Part shown: positions 55,793-62,650 of the stretch, piece after piece | How positions within the stretch are numbered: the first letter of the stretch is position 1 | Layout: the number at the start of each line of letters is the position of its first letter | Assembly (NCBI GenBank): GCA_948099385.1 | Contig: CANUEZ040000107.1 | Location: forward strand, 5,828,001-5,892,000 | Origin: Fasciola hepatica | Taxonomy: Eukaryota; Platyhelminthes; Trematoda; Plagiorchiida; Fasciolidae | Direction of reading: 5' to 3' | Length of the DNA: 64,000 nucleotides | The notes under the pieces: model-generated | What the model was told of the DNA's origin: nothing | Database searches by the model: none | The model's input: the letters and a program-made list of their open reading frames with translations, nothing else | Program-made: the position numbers and the translations under genes

Positions 55793-56359
55793 TCCTTTTC
55801 ACCCCCACAAATCGCGATAGTTACCCACAACCGATTGAGGTGGACGATAATAAACTCTTTCGCGGGGCGAATGGTCTCCTCACTTGAATTTGTACACTTG
55901 TCCTGCGGTATAATTGAGCTGGGCAACAATAATAGGTCCGATCGCACGACAATAAGCCGTGATACTTTTTCGCCCTCATCATGGTCTTCGATTTCATTGC
56001 ATTTGATATGGTTCCCTTAGCTTATTTCAAACTTCACTTGTGTTTATTTTTCTCTCAAAGGCATTCGAAGACTAATGCTCTTAGAAGCAGACTGTTAAAC
56101 TCATGATTGCAACCACACTTGATTTGCTCCTGAACCACGTCAACCGGTTACAGTTTTTCTTATTATTCTAGGCTGATCATGAACATATATCCAGATTAAG
56201 CCAGCGATTGATTGATGGAATTATGACACGTGTGAGTCACGTGTTCCTAAACGGCGATCCGGTCAAACGTTACCCAGGATGTGTGAATATGAGCTTCGCC
56301 TGTGTTGAGGGAGAAAGTTTGCTCATGGCATTGAAGAATGTGGCTCTTTCATCCGGAAG
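46443..56359 (+). CDS. NFS1: Mitochondrial cysteine desulfurase NFS1 (exons 1-7, 3' end outside window)
   Basis: A PLP enzyme that takes sulfur from L-cysteine for Fe-S cluster assembly on ISCU in the mitochondrial matrix, with ISD11, acyl carrier protein and frataxin. Exons 46443-46646, 46683-46799, 46888-47025, 47070-47168, 47219-47401, 53543-53746 and 56172-56359 join without frame breaks into residues 1-377. Residues 1-24 are basic and acid-poor (presequence). Visible: [24 protein letters not shown]155 (TEHK), D231 and Q234 (HTDIAQ), the PLP lysine K257 (SGHK), RSGT (291-294) and [10 protein letters not shown]. All introns start GT and end AG; six are phase 0, the seventh phase 2 (AG|, expected Ser). 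The mobile-loop catalytic Cys (SGSACTSA) belongs to the next exon, beyond 64000. About 70-80 residues are missing. Confidence 0.97.
46683..46799 (+). CDS. NFS1: NFS1 exon 2
   Basis: Residues 69-107, [20 protein letters not shown] to GAVEKARK. I place the donor at GTACTA after AAG because this keeps K-Q-V across the junction; an alternative GTAAGG five bases earlier would break the frame. Confidence 0.93.
46888..47025 (+). CDS. NFS1: NFS1 exon 3
   Basis: Residues 108-153, [20 protein letters not shown] then ESNN (PLP phosphate loop) to HLITTQT. Flanked by an 88-bp and a 44-bp intron. Confidence 0.95.
47070..47168 (+). CDS. NFS1: NFS1 exon 4
   Basis: Residues 154-186, [20 protein letters not shown] to GIIDLE. 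It includes H155, which stacks on the PLP ring in this family. Confidence 0.95.
47219..47401 (+). CDS. NFS1: NFS1 exon 5
   Basis: Residues 187-247, [20 protein letters not shown] to [10 protein letters not shown], with D231 and Q234 that bind the PLP pyridine nitrogen and O3'. Followed by a 6.1-kb intron. Confidence 0.95.
47575..49509. other. NFS1 intron 5, left part without recognised element
   Basis: Ordinary AT-richer intronic sequence with only short frames. I see no exon, RNA gene or transposon domain here. Confidence 0.5.
49510..49681 (-). mobile_element. SINE-like copy S3, cut by RTE alpha1
   Basis: It shares GTGGAGAACCACATAAGATC, GGTCAGGTGTGGTAACGAG, GTGAACGGA and the B-box side GGCGGAGATTCGAACC with S2. 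The similarity ends in the tRNA-like head at GGTGGGATCAAAC, where RTE alpha1 begins, so the SINE head was probably interrupted by that insertion or truncated. Confidence 0.55.
49682..53431 (+). mobile_element. RTE-type retrotransposon alpha1, in NFS1 intron 5
   Basis: A complete-length copy (3.75 kb) flanked by GATCAAAC (49674-49681 and 53432-53439). The first bases CCATC of the 5' fold are missing and the ribozyme-like region is mutated. Endonuclease pieces lie at 49999-50598 and 50768-51103 ([14 protein letters not shown]), linker 51259-51656, RT 51886-52460 ([29 protein letters not shown] in place of YADD), thumb and C-terminus 52630-53232. Many private stops. It shares with alpha2 the lesions at GCCTTTTAGAC, at GTTTGAAAGGATAG and at GTGATGTTATAAGACTGAAC. 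Confidence 0.85.
53432..53439. repeat. Right TSD of RTE alpha1
   Basis: GATCAAAC, the same as 49674-49681. Eight bases is short for this element type, but it lies exactly at both element ends. Confidence 0.5.
53543..53746 (+). CDS. NFS1: NFS1 exon 6
   Basis: Residues 248-315, [20 protein letters not shown] to EIAAEEMQ. It carries the Schiff-base lysine K257 and the [12 protein letters not shown] substrate-binding stretch. Acceptor TTCAAAG, donor GTTTGT. Confidence 0.96.
54060..55450 (+). mobile_element. RTE fragment delta, in NFS1 intron 6 (RT core deleted)
   Basis: The plus strand gives an endonuclease piece (54070-54300: [34 protein letters not shown]), a linker piece (54615-54790: [35 protein letters not shown]) and a C-terminal piece (55079-55370: [58 protein letters not shown]). 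The RT palm between linker and thumb is absent. GDFN reads GDVI, so it is inactive. It is distinct from families alpha and beta by sequence. Confidence 0.65.
55727..55791. repeat. (TAA)n microsatellite in NFS1 intron 6
   Basis: About 65 bp of TAA repeat. Translated it yields poly-Asn or poly-Ile frames that are artefacts. Confidence 0.95.
56172..56359 (+). CDS. NFS1: NFS1 exon 7 (last one in the window)
   Basis: Residues 316-377 plus two bases, [20 protein letters not shown] to [15 protein letters not shown]. Donor GTGAGT. The next codon should complete Ser and open the catalytic-Cys loop in the following exon. Confidence 0.95.
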
Positions 56360-56649
56360 GTGAGTGTTTACTATTTTGCTCCATTGATGAGAAAGTGAAA
56401 TTATTACATTTCGAGTAGCGAGTGCTTCTTTTAGGTTCAACCCGGATGAATTAGTGAGTACTTTATATCTCAGCTGTGTAGTCGTCACACTTTCTTCAGA
56501 TTTCAGAATCTCCATAAAAAGTAGCTGTTTCGTCCACTAGTCATTTTATTCAATGTGTAAGACCAATGTTCACGGTCCAGGTCACTTTGGTTAGAACAAC
56601 CCGTAACCATGCACTGTGGTTTTTATCTCCCAAGGGGAACCTCGCTTTT

Positions 56650-56830
56650 TAATATATACTTGGGCATAAGTGCATTGAAAAGGTTATACGCCATAGTCTT
56701 GAAGGCCTACTGCGCTATTGAGAATAATCGGTTCCCTGACCCTGAGACTTGGAACAGAGAACTGCCCATGGTCCCAGTAGGTTTTGTGTGGTAACGAGCC
56801 GAACAACAATGGATTACTGCCTACCACCCC
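56650..56830 (-). mobile_element. SINE-like copy S4 (tail), NFS1 intron 7
   Basis: It shares GCATAAGTGCATTGAAAAGG, CTATTGAGAATAATCGG, CCCTGAGACTTGGA and GTGGTAACGAGC with S2, S3 and S5. No tRNA-like head is visible. Strand is set by analogy with S2. Confidence 0.5.
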
Positions 56831-57179
56831 TGGGAAATTAAACCAACAGCAATAGGGAATTAAAGAGAGAACTAAAAATGATCATATCAAGTGGATGAAG
56901 AACTTATGTGAATTCAAGAACACCACTGGTTGCCACTTGTAGCCATATCTTCCAGCGTTTTTAACCGTTGAATAAGTGGATCTCTTGGACCCCACCCAGC
57001 AAGCCCAGCACACTACATGTTCAAATAGACTGGCCAGACTCTTCATACCTTTCTTCTACGTCGTCGATCGGTCATCTTTATGCATCCTCCAACCACCACG
57101 ATTATGTCTCACGTGAAGGACCAGAATAAGCTACTACAAGGTCGCTTCGGTTACTTTCTCATGCTTTTTTTTAATTTCA

Positions 57180-57310
57180 TGCTTGTGCATGAGTGCAGTG
57201 AAAAGGGTTTACCCCATAATCACAAGAGTCCAATATATTATTAAGGATAACCGGCAATCAGACACTGAGACCTTGAATAGGTACTACATAACTGCTGGGT
57301 TGACACCCCA
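57180..57310 (-). mobile_element. SINE-like copy S5 (tail), NFS1 intron 7
   Basis: It shares GCATGAGTGCAGTGAAAAGG, ATTATTAAGGATAACCGG and CACTGAGACCTTGAATAGG with S4, 0.5 kb away in the same orientation. Confidence 0.45.
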
Positions 57311-57523
57311 CTGCCTTGTCGGTCAGATTGTTGGATCGAAAACTTCGACCAAGTTCCCCAAATAACTAACGCTTCTGCGTTGTTGGCAGCTGTGAAAGCC
57401 ACTGTTCACACTGAGATATGCCTGCTAGTCCGGTTATTTAATCGCTGGAGTGAAACCAGCATGAAATTCGCGACCAATTGTTCACGCTAGCTAACCACCC
57501 TACTTTGTTCTTCCATGATCAGG

Positions 57524-57535
57524 GTTGAATGGAAT
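57524..57535. repeat. Left TSD of RTE alpha2
   Basis: GTTGAATGGAAT, repeated exactly at 61364-61375. TTC separates it from the CCATCAC that starts the element fold. Confidence 0.85.
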
Positions 57536-57538
57536 TTC

Positions 57539-57610
57539 CCATCACGACGAGACTGCACCTTGACGTGGTGTGATGGCTTGCGCGCCTCTATGACCCGAAG
57601 AGCTATACAG
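57539..57610 (+). ncRNA. HDV-like ribozyme candidate, alpha2
   Basis: P1 57539-57545 with 57570-57576 (7 bp), P3 ACC 57557-57559 with GGT 57567-57569, L3 TTGACGT, a possible P4 hairpin CTCT/AGAG (57586-57589 with 57600-57602 region), then C-T-A and the P2 3' strand ACAG (57607-57610), one mismatch against CTGC; beta1 has the fully paired GCAG. The topology is the nested double pseudoknot of HDV-like ribozymes. Cleavage would leave the RNA 5' end at the element start. Confidence 0.5.
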
Positions 57611-57860
57611 GATGGCTTCCTTAAGCCGGAGATGCAATCATACCTGACAGGTAAATGGGTAGAAGTTAGACAAAGTCCAGTCTCCTGGTCCTTTATCCAG
57701 GTTGGGGGTCGATTTGAGCTGGCAACTCAATCGGCAAAATCAGTGGAAGAATAATTGATGCAAACAGATGGGCTTCCACTAAGCCATCCCGCTGCCTTGC
57801 GGATTGGTTCTTGTTAGAACTGAAGGCTTTGGATGAGGACCCTAATCGTTCTTCTGCTTT

Positions 57861-58459
57861 GTGGCTGGACACCCTAGCAGTACCCGTCCAACATCTCCCA
57901 TAAACTGCACGAATAGAAAGAATTCCATACTGCATCGGTCGTCGCTCAGGGTAATCAGGACCGCGCTGCCCATTGCATCGAGCGGGGTGGGTAGTGATAA
58001 GTGTGCTACTGCTCAGAGTTCCCTCTCTTTTATTCAACCTTGGTGTTCTGTCCCAAACCACCCCTATTTGCCCCATCTATCCACCCATAATGCTCCACCG
58101 ATAACACGGTCGATACTCGCAACGACTCACTTTCAAATATTGTCGGGGATAATCCTCTGTCTGGTAACTCAGATTTTCTCAAGCCTCGTCAGCCTCTGAA
58201 TCTCGTCTCCTTCAATGTGCGTACACTCATGCAGGCCGATCAGCAGGTGTGCCTAGCCCTCACATTAGATTCTCTGAAGACCGATGTCTGCTGCTTAGGT
58301 GAATCACGTATTCAGGGTTCGAGCAGTGTGATTCAGCTGACTGCTCCTGGTATCTCATCTAGGTATTTTCTGCGCACTTCAGGAGACGAAATAGCTCGAG
58401 CTACGGGTCTACGTGGTGATGGAATAGTCTTGACTGACAAGGCTGAGGCTGCCTTTTAG
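57861..58459 (+). pseudogene. RTE alpha2 N-terminal region with endonuclease start
   Basis: It begins [20 protein letters not shown] and, after a private frameshift near 58100 (alpha3 and alpha4 read through for 199 codons), continues [20 protein letters not shown] and [18 protein letters not shown], i.e. the FNVRTL and catalytic-Glu motifs of the RTE endonuclease. All four alpha copies end this frame at the same GCCTTTTAG, one base out of register with the rest of the endonuclease ([15 protein letters not shown]). Confidence 0.75.
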
Positions 58460-58545
58460 ACTGGATCCCTGTTAGCGGTCGTTTATGTGCTGTGAGACTC
58501 CAGGGGTCAGTTGGCGTTTGAAAGGATAGTTGTGTTAGGCACAAT

Positions 58546-59742
58546 TTGTTTGTGATCTCGGCGTACGCCCCACCGGACTGCAGCTCAGACGCGCAGAGAG
58601 ATGAGTTCTATGATGAACTCGCCACCCTCGTTCGCAGCAGTAGACGTTCTGACATTGTAGTGCTAGCTGGTGACTTCAATGCACAAGTTGGCAAACTCAG
58701 TGTGTCAGAAGCCTGTTTAGGTGGGTGTTGTGCTTTACCCGCTGAGCGTACAGATAACGGGGATAGACTTCTCTGGTTTTGTGGAGACAATCGATTGTTC
58801 TTGTCTATCACCAATTTTCGACACAGCTCGCGTCGCACGGCGACATGGGGCTCTAACTGTGCAGGTACTTTGAGTCAAATTGATCATATCACAGTAAGCT
58901 ACCGGTGGCGCAGTTCTGTTCAGAACTGTAGATCTTACTTGTCCACGTACGTAGAGTCGGACCATGCCTTAGTTTTAATGCGATTATCTCTCCAGCTCCA
59001 TGGTCATCGTCGCAAACCGCAAATCGGATTAGCCGTGGAACGTTTGTGTGATCCAGACGTTTGCACCCGGTATGAGCAGAAGTTAGCATATGAGCTAGGA
59101 TCCACGGAGAACAGTAATGTAGATGAGCATTGGGCTCATATCAAACAAGCGATGTACGTTGCAGCAGGTTTTGCCTGTGGTCCTCGATCCGTTGTCCATC
59201 AGAGACACTGGATCTCGCAAGAGTCGTTGAGTATAATGGAGCAAAAGCGTCAGCTTTCGAACCGTAAGGAGATGAATAAGATGCGGAGAAAGCTACAAAG
59301 ACAAGTTACGAAAAGCCTTAAGAATGATCGCGAAAATTGGTGGGTCAAGGCAGCCGAAGAAATGGAAGTGGCAGCTGCTTCAGGTAACAGTCAAAGACTG
59401 TTCAAACTTATTCGTGACACCGGTGGACGGCGAACTCAGGTCAATGAAACGATTTGCAATAGGAATGGAGAACCCATCCATAACAAACAGCAAAGGCTTG
59501 ATCGATGGGCCGAGTACTTCAAGGAACAGTTTGGCTGGCCGCACGCTAGTGTAGTTACTCCCGTGTCAACAACTGTGACTTCTTGGGTGCTATCACTTGA
59601 GCCCCCATCAGAAGTAGAAGTTGAGTTATGTATTCGATTACTAAGGCGGGGGGAAAGTGGCAGGTCCCGACGAACTTCCCCCACTTCTTTTCAAATTGAG
59701 TGGTGGGGCGTTGATAAAATCACTCACCGTCTTGCTCCGTGA
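58546..59742 (+). pseudogene. RTE alpha2 endonuclease C-terminal part and linker, 398 codons open
   Basis: It opens with [20 protein letters not shown] (YAPT motif), then [17 protein letters not shown] (GDFN), RTDNGDRLLWFCGDNRLFLS, QIDHITVSYRWRSSVQ and [17 protein letters not shown] (SDH), so every catalytic residue of the second endonuclease half is kept. The linker follows (NRKEMNKMRRKLQRQVTKSL, WAEYFKEQFGWPH). At the end a G6 run shifts the frame out of KVAGPDELPPLLFKLSGG, so the last 34 codons are not native. Confidence 0.85.
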
Positions 59743-60435
59743 CATTTGGAACGAGGAGCGTATTCCGTTAATATGGAGCGAGTCATTGATTGTTCCCATC
59801 TTCAAGAAGGGAATACGCAATGACTGCAGTAATCATCGTGGGATTAGCTTGATGCCGATAGTCACCAAAGTATTAGCCTTGATTCTGCTGCACCGTCTTA
59901 CGCCCACTCGCGAGAGGAATGCCCGCGAACAGCAGGCTGGATTCCACCCAGGTCGAGGATGCATCGACCAGAATTTTACTCTTCGCCGACTACTTGAAAC
60001 GCGTCACACGCACCGCCGACCGACAATAATAGTTTTCTCAGACCTGAAAGGCGCCTTCGATTCAGTTGATCGAACATCGCTTTTCAGTGATCTTCATCGA
60101 AAGGACATGTCCCAGAAGTTCGTGAACCTACTAAGATCATTGTATTCTGATACTTCTGACCGCGTTAGAGTTTACGGTGAACCATCCGGTCGATTCGAAA
60201 CGACCAGTGGTGTTCGACAGGGGTGTCCTATGTCTCCATTCCTGTTCAACTTCGTCATGGACGAAATAATGGAGAGTGCGTTGCGTCGAACTAGGAAATA
60301 GTGGAAAGCTATGTAACCTAGATTACGCGGACGACGTTGTCTGCTTGTTCGAATCCGCGGAACATGCTCACCGTGCACTAGATAGACTCTCAAGAGCTGT
60401 AGCTCCATTCAGCATGCGCTTTGCACCTTCAAAGT
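59657..60435 (+). pseudogene. RTE alpha2 reverse transcriptase
   Basis: The 214-codon frame starts in the AGPDELPPLLFKLSG segment and holds IWSESLIVPIFKKGIRNDCS, NHRGISLMPIVTKVLALILL, QQAGFHPGRGCIDQNFTLRR, motif A VFSDLKGAFDSVDRTSLF and motif [22 protein letters not shown] deletion of about 20 bp near 60289 (compare alpha1) then shifts the frame; motif C LDYADDVVCLF follows at 60318-60350 and [16 protein letters not shown] to 60449, where shared TAA and TGA codons end the frame. All catalytic aspartates are intact. Confidence 0.85.
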
Positions 60436-60476
60436 GTAAAGTGATGTTATAAGACTGAACGTCAACAATTCCGAGC

Positions 60477-61157
60477 TTGATGCTCGATGGGGAGGTGTTG
60501 GCAGTTGTCGACCACTTCACCTATCTCGGCCGCAGCGTGACGACGGATGGGAGCACAGTAGTAGAGGTGAGTACGCGTATATCCAAGGCTCGAGCGGCGT
60601 ACGCTGGACTGAAGCACTTGTGGCGTCGATCTGATATTTCACTGAAGTTGAAAGGTCGTGTATACTGTGCTGCAGTGCGTTCAGTTTTTTTGTATGGTTG
60701 CGAAACTTGGAGTCTGCGTGCTGAAGATATTCGTCGTTTTGAGGTTTTCGACCATCGATGTTTACGTAGTATCGCTAGGATTGGGTGGAATAGCCGAGTA
60801 GGCAACGATGAGGTAAGAAAGCGAGTATTGGGTACTAATTCAGAGAACGTTTTGTCACAGCGTATCCAACTTGGTAGACTTCGTTGGTTGGGGCACGTGT
60901 TACGTATGGCAAGCACACGTCCACCGTACCGTGTCCTATTCTCCGTTTTTCCTAGGGAGTGGAAGAGACCACGTGGAGGTCAACAGATGACGTGGCAGCG
61001 AGGAATGAGAAAATGTACAGCAGACTTAGGAAAAGTAGGTGCTTCACGTCTTCGTGGTTGGGGTCCAAAAGATCCGTCTACCAGTTGGCTGGATATGGCT
61101 GCGGACCGCGAACAGTGGGGATTGTGTTGTCACTTTCTATCGAATCAGAATGTTTGA
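60477..61157 (+). pseudogene. RTE alpha2 thumb and C-terminal region, 226 codons open
   Basis: It reads [118 protein letters not shown] and MAADREQWGL. The RPRG...W and ADREQW motifs are the standard end of RTE-clade proteins. The native stop is at 61155-61157. Confidence 0.85.
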
Positions 61158-61342
61158 TCGATGTGCGTTTGTACAGTTAGACTGTGTATTCCATGTGTTG
61201 GTTACTAGGGTATTCTTTTCTTTTCCCACCCATGTAGGTCCATTCCCTGTCCATTTTGTATATTCATACTTTCTAATTCAGCGTGCAACATGGTGAGAAA
61301 AGCAGTGGTCAGTGGGGCTTGCCCTAGTGTTTAACGCTGTAC

Positions 61343-61363
61343 GATGATGATGATGATGATGAT
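61343..61363. repeat. (GAT)n tail of RTE alpha2
   Basis: Seven or so GAT units end the element, as is usual for RTE-clade 3' ends. The TSD follows without a gap. Confidence 0.85.
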
Positions 61364-61375
61364 GTTGAATGGAAT
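61364..61375. repeat. Right TSD of RTE alpha2
   Basis: GTTGAATGGAAT, exact copy of 57524-57535. Confidence 0.85.
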
Positions 61376-62578
61376 CACTGCGTTTCCACGGGGAATTGAT
61401 CCGAATATCCATGAGCCTTGGACTAAGGAACCGTATGGGTCAGATGTATTAATGCAATATGCGGGCAGTGCTCTCCTCATCACCCGGACAGTACGTTTGT
61501 TCTCATAATTGCATGGGGTGATCGGGGGAAGTAGCTCCTCTGATTTGGTAGATTGTCGTGCCCCTTGGGCATCTTTCATCTACTTGGTCTTCATCGGTTA
61601 CCCCACTCTCATCTGTTGCTGCACGAAGCTAAAGCATACATGAACGTCGATACCTGCATGTACCGCTCAGCATGCGTGCCAAATCAGGCCCAAGAACCTC
61701 GGCGAAACGGTGTTCAGCATGCGAAGACAGTTTTTCCTGAATGGGCAGACGGGGTTCACTGTTTGATCCAAAGCCAAAATGGAAAACTGTCCAACCAACG
61801 GGGTCGCATGGGCCTTTGGGTCATGGCCACTTCTGCCGAATGTCGACAGAGCTCCTAGAGAGCCACCGGCAACCATGCAGTAACACCACATTGGATGCGT
61901 TGGGCGTCCCGGATTTTTAGACTACCATGCAGGTTTCACTTGATTGTGCACGGACTAGAAGGACGACCTCGAATTAAAGCCGAGTGACGCTGAGGACGTC
62001 ACTTTGTTTGCTATTCCCAAGACTATTCATGGATGCTGGTACAGAACACAATGGTCATGCCACGGCGTTCCCGGTGAGCGACGCGCCTCGTGTTCTCTCC
62101 GTGGTCTGATTGTCAAATTTACTAGCAACTCAGATGCAAAATAATCCATGACTGTTGGTGTTTTATCCTAGTTTGTGCCGAAACAGCCCGGAAGATTCAC
62201 TATGATTGTTGTTGTTTTGTTTGTGTATGGGATTGGAGCATTGGATCCCACGGTTTAATTACGTTGTACGTTGTTTGACTGTATTTGTATCTGGGTGAGA
62301 GGTGTACGTCTTCGACGTCCCCGGTGAGCGACGCCTCTCACGTTCTCTCCGCGACCGGGGTGTCAGATATACTAAGTGAGAACTTCAATCTACGCAAGCA
62401 CGTTCACAGTGCTTGCTGGAACGTGAGAACTCCCCTTACATCGGTAGTTAGGCCATCACGACACGCACGCTACGCAATTACCAAGTAGACATTGCATGTC
62501 TCTCCGAAATTCGTCTGCCGAATTCTGGCACACGGAGTATTATGCATTAGGCAGAGCAACTTCGGTTAATCATGCGGT
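61376..62578 (+). mobile_element. RTE-like fragment epsilon (5' region and endonuclease start), target of alpha3
   Basis: From about 62380 the plus strand reads SACWNVRTPLTSVVRPSRHA, RYAI, then in the next frame IACLSEIRLPNSGTRS (catalytic-Glu motif), the start of an RTE-type endonuclease. It stops at 62578, where alpha3 begins. Upstream are two repeat units (62065-62103 and 62317-62355). 61376-62000 has no recognised domain and may be 5' UTR or unrelated intron. Confidence 0.5.
62065..62355 (+). repeat. Two 40-bp repeat units about 252 bp apart
   Basis: CCCGGTGAGCGACGC, then CTC-GTTCTCTCCG occur at 62069-62101 and 62320-62353, followed in both by TGTCA-AT-TACTA. They precede the epsilon endonuclease and look like diverged 5' UTR monomers. 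Confidence 0.6.
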
Positions 62579-62650
62579 CCATCACGACGAGACTGCACGT
62601 TGACGTGGTGTGTTGGCTTGCGCGCCTCTGTGACCCAAAGAACTATACAG
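62579..62650 (+). ncRNA. HDV-like ribozyme candidate, alpha3
   Basis: Same P1/P3 core as alpha2, but GCACC has become GCACG (P3 ACC to ACG), which would weaken P3; P1 remains perfect. The position is again the exact element start. Confidence 0.4.

Larger units (their letters stand above)
57536..61363 (+). mobile_element. RTE-type retrotransposon alpha2, full length with TSD, in NFS1 intron 7
   Basis: The best-defined element of the window: 3.83 kb between perfect 12-bp TSDs, 5' end in a ribozyme-like fold, 3' end in a (GAT)n tail. Coding order: short ORF (to 57754), N-terminal region (57861-58459), endonuclease plus linker (58546-59742, 398 codons open), RT (59657-60301, 214 codons), thumb/C-terminus (60477-61157, 226 codons), 3' UTR of about 200 bp. 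The single large RTE ORF is broken at 58450-58545, at a G6 run (59647-59652), by a deletion of about 20 bp near 60289 and by stops near 60448. It lies in the sense direction of NFS1. Confidence 0.92.

Noticed and set aside
55576..55947. Poly-Asn and poly-Ile proteins
   Set aside because: Translation of the (TAA)n microsatellite; the same holds for Tyr-Ile frames over (TA)n tracts.
56360..57480. Next NFS1 exon (catalytic-Cys loop) in the left part of intron 7
   Set aside because: I looked for an acceptor followed by codons for ACTSASLEPSY after an AG phase-2 start and found none here or elsewhere before 64000.
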